Of a DNA stretch of 64,000 nucleotides, positions 49,412 through 57,011 are shown one piece after another. Origin of the DNA: Ruminococcus_C callidus. GTDB taxonomy: Bacteria; Bacillota; Clostridia; Oscillospirales; Ruminococcaceae. Below the pieces are notes generated by a model. The model made no database searches and was not told where the DNA came from. It worked only from the letters and a program-made list of their open reading frames with translations. Made by a program: the position numbers and the translations under genes. Within the stretch, counting starts at the first letter, position 1; the number at the start of each line of letters is the position of its first letter. The stretch covers positions 2,852,001-2,916,000 of the forward strand of contig NZ_CP186925.1 in NCBI RefSeq assembly GCF_049562855.1, read 5' to 3'.

Positions 49412-50470
49412 TTACTTTTTCAGATACGCCCGCAGGAATGCGAACAGCGATTCCATTTGAGCATCGGTGCCGATCGTGATCCGCAGATAGTTCCGGATTC
49501 TGGGAGAATCAAACCAGCGGACGAAAATATGTGCCTCCCGCAGTGCCTCGAACAGTTCATGTGCATCGCAGTCCGGATGTGTCACAAACAGGAAGTTGCT
49601 CTTGGAGTCCGGAAACCGGAAGCCCATTTCCGCCAGCACCTGCTTGGTGTGTTCTCTGGTCTTTACGATCCTGGCGGTGGTCTCCTGCAAGTATGCGGCA
49701 TTCTGCACAGCTGCGGTTCCGGCATCCAGTGCAGAACGGTTCATGGTGTAGGAGTTGAACGAATACTTCACATCATGCAGAGCCTTGATCAGTTCCACAG
49801 AGCCAATGGCAAAGCCGATTCGTTCGCCAGCCATAGCACGGGACTTGGAGAACGTCTGCACCATAATCAGATTTTCATACTTTTTCAGCAGCGGCAAAAC
49901 GGTTTCCCCGCCAAAGTCCACGTAGGCTTCGTCAACGACCACCAGCGACTCCGGATTGTGCTGCAAGATCTCCTCAATTGCCGCAGAGGGCAGAGCGATG
50001 CCGGTGGGGGCGTTGGGGTTCGGGAACACAATGCCGCCGTTGGGCTTGTAGTAGTCCTCCGGCACGATCTCCAGCTTCTCGTTCAGGGGCTGCACCTCGT
50101 AGGGGATCCGGAACAGGTCGCACCACACCGGATAAAACGCGTATGTAATATCCGGAAACAGAATCGGCAGATCGCTGTTGAAAAAGGTCTGGAAGATCAT
50201 TGCCAGCACGTCGTCCGAGCCCACGCCGGTGAATACCTGTGCTTCCTCTACGCCGTATGCCTCGGCAATGGCAGCATTCAGCTGGTGTGCGGTGGGGTCC
50301 GGATAGAGCCGCATCTGTTCAGCGTTACTCTTTGCCAGAACCTCCTGCACTTCCGGAGCCGGCGGGTAGGGGTTCTCGTTGGTATTCAGTTTGATCATAT
50401 CGGGAAAATCCGGCTGATCTCCCGGCACATACGGCACCACTTTCCGGATATTCTGCTGAAATCGCTTCAT
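49412..50470 (-). CDS. hisC: Histidinol-phosphate aminotransferase
   Basis: A 352-residue class I/II PLP aminotransferase converting imidazole-acetol phosphate to histidinol phosphate. Visible: substrate-side N-terminus KLNTNENPYPP, FTGVGSDDVLAMIFQTF, the FPNPNAPTGIALP motif, VVDEAYVDFGG, and the PLP lysine in MVQTFSKSRAMAGERIGFAIG. No other his gene is near. AGGAAC twelve bases before the ATG is a weak site. It may also accept aromatic amino acids, as some homologues do. Confidence 0.93.
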   Translation of the reverse strand: MKRFQQNIRKVVPYVPGDQPDFPDMIKLNTNENPYPPAPEVQEVLAKSNAEQMRLYPDPTAHQLNAAIAEAYGVEEAQVFTGVGSDDVLAMIFQTFFNSDLPILFPDITYAFYPVWCDLFRIPYEVQPLNEKLEIVPEDYYKPNGGIVFPNPNAPTGIALPSAAIEEILQHNPESLVVVDEAYVDFGGETVLPLLKKYENLIMVQTFSKSRAMAGERIGFAIGSVELIKALHDVKYSFNSYTMNRSALDAGTAAVQNAAYLQETTARIVKTREHTKQVLAEMGFRFPDSKSNFLFVTHPDCDAHELFEALREAHIFVRWFDSPRIRNYLRITIGTDAQMESLFAFLRAYLKK

Positions 50471-50533
50471 TTACATCACGTTCCTGACTTTTTGAATTTC
50501 CGTTCCGGAAACGAACGGTTTGGGAATACTTTT

Positions 50534-50562
50534 AGTATAGCACATTTCCGGCGGGTTGTCCA
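50534..50562 (-). promoter_or_regulatory. Promoter of hisC
   Basis: TGGACA (50562-50557), 17 bp spacer, TATACT (50539-50534). Confidence 0.75.
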
Positions 50563-50586
50563 GCGGAAATACGACGATTTTCCTAA

Positions 50587-50758
50587 GGCAACACCACACA
50601 AAGCCCGCCTGACGGCTTTGCACGCAATCTGCTTGCAGATTTTCCGTCAGATTGCCCAGAAATCCCTTGCCATACGGCAGTATGCCTGCGGAATTTCTAG
50701 GCAATCTGCCGAAAAATCTGACAACGCACCTTACGCACAAGCTTTGTGCGGTGTTGCC
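50587..50758. mobile_element. MITE, subtype A with B-like ends and CTAA flanks
   Basis: 172 bp from GGCAACACCACACAAAG to GTGCGGTGTTGCC; CTAA on both sides. Apex CATAC-GGCA-GTATG. Confidence 0.92.
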
Positions 50759-50777
50759 CTAAAAGGAAAAACGCCCA

Positions 50778-50812
50778 CAAAAAACCGGCTTCTGCTCTCC
50801 GCAAAAACCGGC
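50778..50812 (-). terminator. Terminator of the ZIP transporter gene
   Basis: Minus-strand stem CCGGTTTTTGC/GCAGAAGCCGG (with G-U pairs) followed by TTTTTTG. Confidence 0.65.
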
Positions 50813-50820
50813 CATTTCCA

Positions 50821-51603
50821 TTATCCCAACGCCACGTCCAGCGTCATCATCAAGGCAAATCCCACGGCGAAAAAAATCGTTCCCACATTGGAATGAGGTG
50901 CCTCCGACATCTCCGGAATCAGTTCCTCCACTACCACATAGATCATGGCACCGGCGGCGAAGCTCAACAGATACGGCAGAATCGGCAGCACCAGCCCTGC
51001 CGCCAGAATCGTCAGGATCGCCCCAATGGGTTCCACCACGCCGGAAAGGGTACCGTACAAAAATGCCTTGCCCTTTCCCATGCCCTCTGCTCGCAGCGGC
51101 ATGGAAATAATGGCACCCTCCGGAAAATTCTGAATGGCGATGCCGATAGACAGTGCCATTGCCGCGGCTGCGGTGATCGACACATTGCCCGATGCCCAGC
51201 CGGCATAGACAACGCCTACCGCCATACCCTCCGGAATGTTGTGCAGCGTCACCGCCAGCACCAGCATGGTCGTCTTTTTCAGTTTGCTTTTCGGTCCCTC
51301 GGCTTCACTGCTGTTCATGTGCAGGTGCGGGATCAGGTGATCCAGCCCCAGCAGAAAAAGGATTCCCACCAGGAAACCGATCACCGCCGGCAAAAATGCC
51401 AGCTTTCCCATATCGGCACTCTGCTCCATTGCCGGAATCAACAGGCTCCACACCGAAGCCGCGGTCATGATGCCGGCAGCAAATCCCGTCAGGGCACGCT
51501 GGATTCCCGTGGACAGGGTGCGTTTCATAAAGAACACACACGCCGCCCCCAGTGCGGTTCCCAAAAATGGGATCAGAATGCCCCGAAAAATGTCTGCATA
51601 CAT
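50821..51603 (-). CDS. ZIP-family metal transporter
   Basis: A 260-residue protein with eight predicted helices of the ZIP family, importing zinc or other divalent metals. The metal-binding helices IV and V are clear: LAVTLHNIPEGMAVGVVYAG (HNxPEG) and SIGIAIQNFPEGAIISMPL (QNxPEG), and the histidine-containing loop DHLIPHLHMNSSEAEGPKSK lies between helices III and IV. The start at 51603 has GGAGG seven bases upstream. No promoter is visible between it and the composite MITE upstream; read-through from lysR is possible. Confidence 0.92.
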   Translation of the reverse strand: MYADIFRGILIPFLGTALGAACVFFMKRTLSTGIQRALTGFAAGIMTAASVWSLLIPAMEQSADMGKLAFLPAVIGFLVGILFLLGLDHLIPHLHMNSSEAEGPKSKLKKTTMLVLAVTLHNIPEGMAVGVVYAGWASGNVSITAAAAMALSIGIAIQNFPEGAIISMPLRAEGMGKGKAFLYGTLSGVVEPIGAILTILAAGLVLPILPYLLSFAAGAMIYVVVEELIPEMSEAPHSNVGTIFFAVGFALMMTLDVALG

Positions 51604-51639
51604 AAATACCTCCAGTCTGTCCGGCGAAGGGAGTCTTAC

Positions 51640-51974
51640 GGCAATACCGCACAAAGATTGTGCGACAGATGCGTCGTCAAATTTTTCGTCAGATGAAACA
51701 AAAAGCGGAGTGAATACTTGATGTATTCACGAGCATTTTTGTGAAATATGAGAGTCTGTTTCGTATCTGACGTATGCAGATTGCGTCGTCAGATTTTTTG
51801 AGAGATGAAGGGAAAAACGGAGAAAATCCTTTGTGGATTTTCGAGTATTTTCCCGAAATATCTCGGAAAATATGCACGCAAGATGCGTGCGGGAAGATAC
51901 GAAACAGGCTCTGAAGGAAAATTTGCAAGCAGATGGCGTGCAAATTCGCCAGACGCTCTTTGTGCGGTATTGCC
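51640..51974. mobile_element. Composite MITE: subtype B carrying a subtype C insertion
   Basis: A 335 bp element with subtype B ends and TTAC flanks on both sides. A 160 bp subtype C element (GAGTCTG at 51752 to AGGCTC at 51911) sits inside the right half of B with TGA on both sides. The left flank is 33 bp upstream of the ZIP gene and the right flank contains the lysR stop. Confidence 0.9.
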
Positions 51975-52862
51975 TTACAGCTGTTCCTTCACCAGTGCGA
52001 TCAGTTCTGCCACATCTTCCGGCAGGTGCACGGCATAGAGAATGCCGTAGGGAATGGTATATTCCCACTCCACCGGAATTGTCACCAGCAGCGGGTGCAC
52101 GTCACGCCAGCACTCGATCGTGAGAAGCACGTCATCGGTCTGGGCACAATGGTTAAAGACACCCATATCATAATATTGCGGTGTATCCACAATGTGAATC
52201 TGCGGGTGACAGACTTCCAAGTCGTGGTGGATCTGATCGTTGATCGCAGAATCCCCGCGGGGCACCATCATCAGATTCTGCCCGTACAGGTCGGAGATTT
52301 GCAACTTTTCCTTTTTCGCCAGCGGGTGTCCGGCACGGACGGCAACGCATTTCCGGTATGTACCCAGCTGCAAAAAATGACAGTGCAGCAGCCACTTTGC
52401 AGAATCGCAGACTCCCACCAGAAAGTCAAACTTTTCCCCCAGTGCGGAGATCTCCTGCAAGATCGTGGTGTGTTCGTCCTCAAAAGGCACAATATTCAGC
52501 CGGTATTCCGGAAAGTGATCGGATACTTTTCCCCACAAATCCACAAAGGGTTTACAAGGGTTCAAGATCGAAGTGCCCACGCAGAATGTCTTTTCATAGT
52601 CAGACATTCGCTGCTGTGCCCGGCGAATCGCACGGGCAGAATAGTCTATCAGATACTTGGCATCTGCATAGACTGACTCCCCCGCCGGTGTCAGGCGAAT
52701 TCCCTGATTGGTACGGGAAATCAGCTGCATCTGCAAGTGTGCCTCCAGAGCATTGACTTGTTTCATCACTGCGGTGGGCGACAGATACAGTTTTTCTGCC
52801 GCCTTAGTAAAACTGCCGCAGTCTGCCGCACAAACAAACGCTGTCAGCTGTGGATTATACAT
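51975..52862 (-). CDS. LysR-family transcriptional regulator
   Basis: A 295-residue LysR regulator. The N-terminal winged helix (residues 1-60; LTAFVCAADCGSFTKAAEKLYLSPTAVMKQVNALE, shown as GSFTKAAEKLYLSPTAVMKQ) is complete and followed by a linker helix and a periplasmic-binding-protein-like effector domain. The start at 52862 has GAGGTG upstream; the frame runs 21 codons further. Its promoter is perfect. The target is not evident: the IS5-like element now occupies the upstream side, where a divergent target would usually be. Confidence 0.92.
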   Translation of the reverse strand: MYNPQLTAFVCAADCGSFTKAAEKLYLSPTAVMKQVNALEAHLQMQLISRTNQGIRLTPAGESVYADAKYLIDYSARAIRRAQQRMSDYEKTFCVGTSILNPCKPFVDLWGKVSDHFPEYRLNIVPFEDEHTTILQEISALGEKFDFLVGVCDSAKWLLHCHFLQLGTYRKCVAVRAGHPLAKKEKLQISDLYGQNLMMVPRGDSAINDQIHHDLEVCHPQIHIVDTPQYYDMGVFNHCAQTDDVLLTIECWRDVHPLLVTIPVEWEYTIPYGILYAVHLPEDVAELIALVKEQL

Positions 52863-52896
52863 GTGCACCACCTCATATAAACTTTTGGTTAATACG

Positions 52897-52925
52897 ATTA
52901 TAACACATCGGGGATTCCCTGTCAA
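52897..52925 (-). promoter_or_regulatory. Promoter of the lysR gene
   Basis: TTGACA (52925-52920), 17 bp spacer, TATAAT (52902-52897): perfect consensus. Confidence 0.9.
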
Positions 52926-53002
52926 GAGAATTTGCGGTATACTATACCTAAGGAAACGCTGAACAAAAGCACAGTTGAAAAAGCAAATCGATAATTACGA
53001 CT

Positions 53003-53039
53003 AAAACAGCAGTATTTTGACTAAAATACTGCTGTTTTT
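53003..53039 (-). terminator. Terminator inside the IS5-like element
   Basis: Stem AAACAGCAGTATTTT/AAAATACTGCTGTTT with loop GACT and T or A runs. Confidence 0.8.
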
Positions 53040-53087
53040 CAACTTTTCAAGCTTCATTTGAAGCCGATTATCCGCAAAAGGGTACAC

Positions 53088-54083
53088 TTATCCCCTTATA
53101 AGTGCTTTCTGACTTTTTATTTGTCCACGTTTTACCATCAGCAGATTGGCACACGCAAACAGCACATTCAGCTTGTTGAAATTTTTCGCAAGTCCACGAT
53201 ATCGAACTTTTCGAAAGCCAAATGTGTCTTTGATAATTTTAAAAGCATGTTCTACTTTGCAACGTACAGCGGATTTTCGGTTTTCAATGTAACGTTCCCA
53301 GTCAATCGCATGATCAGATACTTGCGGCAGGCTTTTCGGACGGCGGCTGATGCGAAAATCGATCTTACGAAAATGTTCGTTGTTTTTGATTTCATCCCGT
53401 TTCTCAATTCCAATATATCCGCTGTCTCCATATGCAACATGATCGTCCTCCCGCAGTAATTTGTGCGCTTCGGTTATATCGTGTGCATTGGCTGCTGTGG
53501 CTGTGATTGTATGCACCAAACCACTTCCGGAATCCACCCCAATGTGGCATTTCATCCCGAATTTCCATACATTTCCCTTTTTGGTCTGATACATTTCCGG
53601 ATCCCGTTTCTTCTCTGCATTTTTGGTCGAACTCGGTGCAGAAATAATGGTTGCATCTACGATCGTACCGCCGTGCATGATATGCCCAGTAGCTTCCATC
53701 ACACGATTGATCGCCTTGAAAAACACTTCCCCCAGATGGTTTTCTTCCAGCAAATGACGGAATTTCAGAAGCGTTGTTGCATCGGGAACCTGTTCCTCCA
53801 TAAAGTCGATATTCATGAATTTCCGGAATGCATAGCTGTCATAGATGGCATCTTCCACGCCCTCATCAGAGAGATTGAACCAGATCTGCAACAGATACAT
53901 CCGCAGCATTTTTTCGATTCCTTTTGTTGGTCTGCCACGCTTGCCGTTCGGATAATACGGGCGTACAAATTCTACCCATTCTTCCCACGGAATAATCTCA
54001 TTCATGATGTCCAGGAATTCTTCCCGCTTCGTTTTCCGCTTTCTCAGGCTGTACTCATAATCGCTGAATGTCATCTGGCTCAT
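53088..54083 (-). CDS. IS5-family transposase
   Basis: A 331-residue DDE transposase in one frame. An N-terminal DUF772-type domain (residues about 35-110; KGIEKMLRMYLLQIWFNLSD, EEQVPDATTLLKFRHLLE) precedes the catalytic core with GTIVDATIISAPSS (first Asp), HVAYGDSGYIGIEKR (second Asp) and VRCKVEHAFKIIKDTFGFRK (Glu, Y(2)R(3)E(6)K-like region). All three acidic residues are present, so activity is plausible. The start at 54083 has AGGAGG upstream (in AGCAGGAGGAAAAG). The gene fills most of the element. Confidence 0.93.
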   Translation of the reverse strand: MSQMTFSDYEYSLRKRKTKREEFLDIMNEIIPWEEWVEFVRPYYPNGKRGRPTKGIEKMLRMYLLQIWFNLSDEGVEDAIYDSYAFRKFMNIDFMEEQVPDATTLLKFRHLLEENHLGEVFFKAINRVMEATGHIMHGGTIVDATIISAPSSTKNAEKKRDPEMYQTKKGNVWKFGMKCHIGVDSGSGLVHTITATAANAHDITEAHKLLREDDHVAYGDSGYIGIEKRDEIKNNEHFRKIDFRISRRPKSLPQVSDHAIDWERYIENRKSAVRCKVEHAFKIIKDTFGFRKVRYRGLAKNFNKLNVLFACANLLMVKRGQIKSQKALIRG

Positions 54084-54168
54084 TTGTCTTTTCCTCCTGC
54101 TTTTTTGTCTTTTTTCTATTATACCATATTTGCTGCGTAATGGGAAGATTTAATCAGTGTTTCCCTAA

Positions 54169-54340
54169 GGAAATACTGCATAAAGCTTGTGCGTAAGATA
54201 CGTAGTCAGATTTTTCGGCAGATTGCATAGAAATTCCGCAGGCATACTGCCGTATGGCAAGGGATTTCTGGGCAATATGACGGAAAATCTGCAAGCAGAT
54301 TGTGTGCAAAGCCGTCAGGCGGGCTTTGTGCGGTGCTGCT
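54169..54340. mobile_element. MITE, subtype A, abutting the IS5-like element
   Basis: 172 bp from GGAAATACTGCATAAAGC to GTGCGGTGCTGCT, with CTAA on both sides. The left CTAA is also the right flank of the IS, so the two elements share one 4 bp sequence. Confidence 0.92.
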
Positions 54341-54420
54341 CTAAATAACGGATTGGCTGGCGGTACAACGGTTTCCTGCTTCTACGGATCGCTACAGCCC
54401 AAAATCAGGAGGTATGACAA

Positions 54421-55272
54421 ATGGAATTTATTACATTGAATAACGGCGTAAAAATGCCGCTGGAAGGGTTCGGCGTATTTCAGGTACCCGATGCCGCAAT
54501 TTGCGAACAGGCAGTGACAGAAGCCATTGCCGCAGGCTATCGGCTGATCGACACTGCCGCTGCCTATTATAATGAAGAAGCTGTGGGAGCAGCGATCGCC
54601 AAAAGCAAAGTTCCTCGCGAAAAATTGTTCATCACCACCAAACTCTGGGTACAGGACGCAAGCTATGAAGCTGCCCAAAAAGCCATTGACACTTCCTTAC
54701 AAAAGCTGGGGCTGAACTATCTGGACTTATATCTGATCCACCAGCCAATGGGTGATTATGTAGGTGCTTATCGTGCCATGGAAGAAGCATACCACGCCGG
54801 AAAGCTGCGGGCGATCGGTGTCAGCAACTTCTATCCGGCACGGCTGGCAGACCTGTGTGAAACGGTTTCCGTGATTCCGGCAGTAAATCAGGTGGAACTG
54901 CACCCATTCTTCCAGCAGGCAGATGCTTTAAAGCTGATGCAGAAATACGGTGTGACACCGGAGGCATGGGGTCCTTTTGCCGAGGGCAATCACGACATCT
55001 TCACGCATCCGGTACTCACTGCGATCGGAGCCAAATACGGCAAAAGTGCCGCACAGGTGGCACTGCGTTGGAATGTCCAGCGTGGCGTTGTTGTCATTCC
55101 GAAGTCGGTCAAGGCGGAACGTATGGCACAGAACTTCGACATCTGGAATTTCACCTTGTCGGCAGAGGATATGGCAGAGATTGCAAAGCTGGACATTGGA
55201 CACAGCGAAATCGTAGACCATAACAATCCGGACTTTGTAAAAATGTTGCACCAGCTGAAGGTGCATGACTAA
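54421..55272 (+). CDS. Aldo/keto reductase
   Basis: A 283-residue NADPH-dependent (beta/alpha)8 reductase of the AKR5-like group. The catalytic tetrad is visible: Asp44 and Tyr49 in YRLIDTAAAYYNEEAVGAAI, Lys74 in LFITTKLWV and His107 in LDLYLIHQPMGDY. NADPH-binding IPKSVKAERMAQNFDIWNF is near the end. AGGAGG lies eight bases before the ATG. First gene of a four-gene operon of redox-type enzymes; substrate unknown. Confidence 0.95.
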   Translation: MEFITLNNGVKMPLEGFGVFQVPDAAICEQAVTEAIAAGYRLIDTAAAYYNEEAVGAAIAKSKVPREKLFITTKLWVQDASYEAAQKAIDTSLQKLGLNYLDLYLIHQPMGDYVGAYRAMEEAYHAGKLRAIGVSNFYPARLADLCETVSVIPAVNQVELHPFFQQADALKLMQKYGVTPEAWGPFAEGNHDIFTHPVLTAIGAKYGKSAAQVALRWNVQRGVVVIPKSVKAERMAQNFDIWNFTLSAEDMAEIAKLDIGHSEIVDHNNPDFVKMLHQLKVHD

Positions 55273-55285
55273 GGAGAAATCTTCC

Positions 55286-55732
55286 ATGAAATACACCAAA
55301 AAAACCGCATTTGAAGCAGCTGATGCATTCGGCATCGGTGCTCCCAACGACACATACGCCCAGTATTTTATCGGGCAGTCGTTTCTGAAACCCCTGACTG
55401 AACCGGAGAAGGCACCGGTTTTTCTGGCAAACGTAACCTTTGAACCGAGATGCCGGAACAACTGGCACATTCACCATGCCACCAAGGGCGGCGGACAGAT
55501 CCTGATCTGCACTGCCGGAGAGGGCTGGTATCAGGAGGAGGGCAAGCCTGCCGTCAGCCTGAAAGCCGGCACAGTAATCACCATTCCGGCAGAGGTCAAA
55601 CACTGGCACGGTGCCAAAAAGGACAGCTGGTTCAGCCACATTGCAGTGGAATGCCCCGGCGAAAACTGCAGCAACGAATGGTGCGAGCCGGTAAGCGATG
55701 CAGAATACGAAAAATTGGAAAACGCTGAATAA
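55286..55732 (+). CDS. Cupin-domain protein
   Basis: A 148-residue cupin barrel. Cupin motif 1 is RNNWHIHHATKGGGQILICTAGEG (shown as NNWHIHHATKGGGQILIC) with the metal-binding His residues and Gln, motif 2 is PAEVKHWHGAKKDSWFSHIA. Such proteins travel with carboxymuconolactone decarboxylase-like genes, as here. AAGGAG stands nine bases before the ATG at 55286, overlapping the end of the reductase gene region. The TAA stop is part of the TAAA flank of a MITE. Confidence 0.92.
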   Translation: MKYTKKTAFEAADAFGIGAPNDTYAQYFIGQSFLKPLTEPEKAPVFLANVTFEPRCRNNWHIHHATKGGGQILICTAGEGWYQEEGKPAVSLKAGTVITIPAEVKHWHGAKKDSWFSHIAVECPGENCSNEWCEPVSDAEYEKLENAE

Positions 55733-55733
55733 A

Positions 55734-55905
55734 GGAAACACTGCATAAAGCTTGTGCGTAAGATGCGTCGTCAGATTTTTCGGCAGATTACATAGAAATT
55801 CCGCAGGCATACTTTCGTATGGCAAGGGATTTCTGGGCAATATGACGGAAAATCTGCAAGCAGATTGCGTGCAAAGCCGTCAGGCGGGCTTTATGCAGTG
55901 TTTCC
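55734..55905. mobile_element. MITE, subtype A, with TAAA flanks, inside an operon
   Basis: 172 bp from GGAAACACTGCATAAAGC to ATGCAGTGTTTCC, with TAAA on both sides. Apex CATAC-TTTC-GTATG. It separates the cupin gene from the decarboxylase gene. Confidence 0.93.
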
Positions 55906-55925
55906 TAAAGAAAGGAATACCAGAT

Positions 55926-56249
55926 ATGGCTATCAAACAAACCGCAGGCAGAGATGCCTTGGGCGAATTCGCCCCGAAATTTGCAGAACTGAACGACGAT
56001 GTACTCTTTGGCGAGGTCTGGTCGCGGGAAGAAGAACTCTCCCTGCGGGACAGAAGTCTGGTCACTGTTGTTTCCCTAATCGCCATGGGACTGACAGACA
56101 ACTCTTTCCGGTATCATCTGGAATCCGCCAAAAAGAACGGCATTGCCGCATCTGAAATGGCAGAGATCATCACTCATGCGGCATTCTACGTTGGCTGGCC
56201 GAAAGCGTGGGCAGCGTTCCGCATGGCAAAGGAGGTCTACGGCGAATGA
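55926..56249 (+). CDS. Carboxymuconolactone decarboxylase-family protein
   Basis: A 107-residue all-helical protein of the CMD/AhpD-like superfamily (PKFAELNDDVLFGEVWSREE, LSLRDRSLVTVVSLIAMGLT, EIITHAAFYVGWPKAWAAF). The CxxC pair of AhpD peroxidases is absent, so it is closer to the gamma-carboxymuconolactone decarboxylase type. AAAGGA lies ten bases before the ATG and directly behind the MITE. Its TGA stop overlapped the original flavodoxin ATG (ATGA at 56246). Confidence 0.92.
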   Translation: MAIKQTAGRDALGEFAPKFAELNDDVLFGEVWSREEELSLRDRSLVTVVSLIAMGLTDNSFRYHLESAKKNGIAASEMAEIITHAAFYVGWPKAWAAFRMAKEVYGE

Positions 56250-56268
56250 AACTGCTGATTTTGTTTTA
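56246..56268 (+). pseudogene. Original 5' end of the flavodoxin gene, cut off
   Basis: ATG AAA CTG CTG ATT TTG TTT TA encodes MKLLILF plus two bases of a Tyr codon, then the MITE begins and creates TAG. Joining 56268 to 56445 (removing the element and one TTTA) restores MKLLILFYSYGGNTRQIA, a standard flavodoxin start. Confidence 0.88.
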
Positions 56269-56440
56269 GGCAATACCGCACAAAGATTGTGCGACAGATG
56301 CGTCGTCAAATTTTTCGTCAGATGAAACAAAAAGCGGAGTGAATACTTGATGTATTCACGAGCATTTTTGTGAAATATGACGGGAAATTTGCAAGCAGAT
56401 GGCGTGCAAAGTCGCCAGACGCTCTTTGTGCGGTATTGCC
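56269..56440. mobile_element. MITE, subtype B, inserted in the flavodoxin gene
   Basis: 172 bp, GGCAATACCGCACAAAG and inverse, with TTTA on both sides. It lies in the eighth codon of the flavodoxin gene. Confidence 0.95.
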
Positions 56441-56901
56441 TTTACTCCTACGGCGGCAACACCCGCCAGATCGCCAAGCTGGTACAGCAAGAAACCGGCG
56501 GTGACCTCTGCGAAATCGAAATTGCAACACCCTACACCGGCAGCTACAACGACGTGGTCGAGCAGGGACAGCGGGAAGTCAACAGCGGTTTTACGCCAAA
56601 GCTGAAACCCGTTTCCGCAGACCTGAAAAATTACGATACTGTGATACTGGGCACGCCGGTCTGGTGGTACACCTACGCACCAGCAATGCGGACACTGCTC
56701 CAGAGCAGTGACTTTTCCGGCAAAGTGATCTATCCATTTGCCACGAACGGCGGCTGGCTGGGGCACACATTTGCCGACATTGCCGAAGCCTGCCCCACAG
56801 CCACGGTAAAGGCAGGGCTGAATATTCGATTCAACGAAGACCGTCTGGTCACACCGGAGGCTGAGATCCTGCGGTGGATAAAGGGCATTTCGGAGAAGTA
56901 A
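56377..56901 (+). CDS. Flavodoxin with 5' end replaced by MITE sequence
   Basis: A flavodoxin domain (FMN-binding electron carrier). From SYGGNTRQIAKLVQQ (phosphate loop) to the end it is complete, including LGTPVWWYTYAPAMRTLL (FMN-stacking W/Y loop) and PFATNGGWLGHTF. The native start was separated by the MITE. The right half of the MITE is open in the same frame from ATG 56377 and would encode MTGNLQADGVQSRQ plus TLFVRYCLY, giving a new hydrophobic first strand. No good ribosome-binding site precedes 56377, so expression is uncertain. It could equally be a pseudogene. Confidence 0.75.
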   Translation: MTGNLQADGVQSRQTLFVRYCLYSYGGNTRQIAKLVQQETGGDLCEIEIATPYTGSYNDVVEQGQREVNSGFTPKLKPVSADLKNYDTVILGTPVWWYTYAPAMRTLLQSSDFSGKVIYPFATNGGWLGHTFADIAEACPTATVKAGLNIRFNEDRLVTPEAEILRWIKGISEK

Positions 56902-56902
56902 A

Positions 56903-56919
56903 GGAAACACTGAATAAAG
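56903..56919. repeat. Solo MITE left end after flavodoxin
   Basis: GGAAACACTGAATAAAG directly behind TAAA, which contains the flavodoxin stop. Confidence 0.65.
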
Positions 56920-56946
56920 GCAGTGCTATACAAAACAGTGTAAGAC

Positions 56947-56988
56947 AAAACCCGACTTCTGCAGCTGTATGCAGAGGTCGGGTTTTTA
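56947..56988. terminator. Bidirectional terminator, flavodoxin / LRR gene
   Basis: Stem AAACCCGACTTCTGCA/TGCAGAGGTCGGGTTT with T run. Confidence 0.85.
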
Positions 56989-57011
56989 ATTGCGGATATG
57001 CTATAAAAGAA

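Larger units (their letters stand above)
52952..54164 (-). mobile_element. IS5-like insertion sequence with MITE-type ends
   Basis: 1213 bp between CTAA (52948-52951) and CTAA (54165-54168). Left end GGAAACGCTGAACAAA; right end, inverted, GGAAACACTGATTAAA (13 of 16 alike). Both match the subtype A MITE end GGAAACACTGAATAAA. It carries one complete transposase gene. Confidence 0.9.

Noticed and set aside
55752..55919. Open frames inside the subtype A elements (MCVRCVVRFFGR..., GKGFLGNMTENLQADC...)
   Set aside because: The same peptide recurs wherever subtype A occurs and belongs to the palindrome; no ribosome-binding site and stops vary by copy.
9338..56440. Dispersed palindromes as CRISPR or as simple REP sequences
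   Set aside because: They are not regularly spaced, have no unique spacers, and have transposon-type ends with 4 bp flank duplications.
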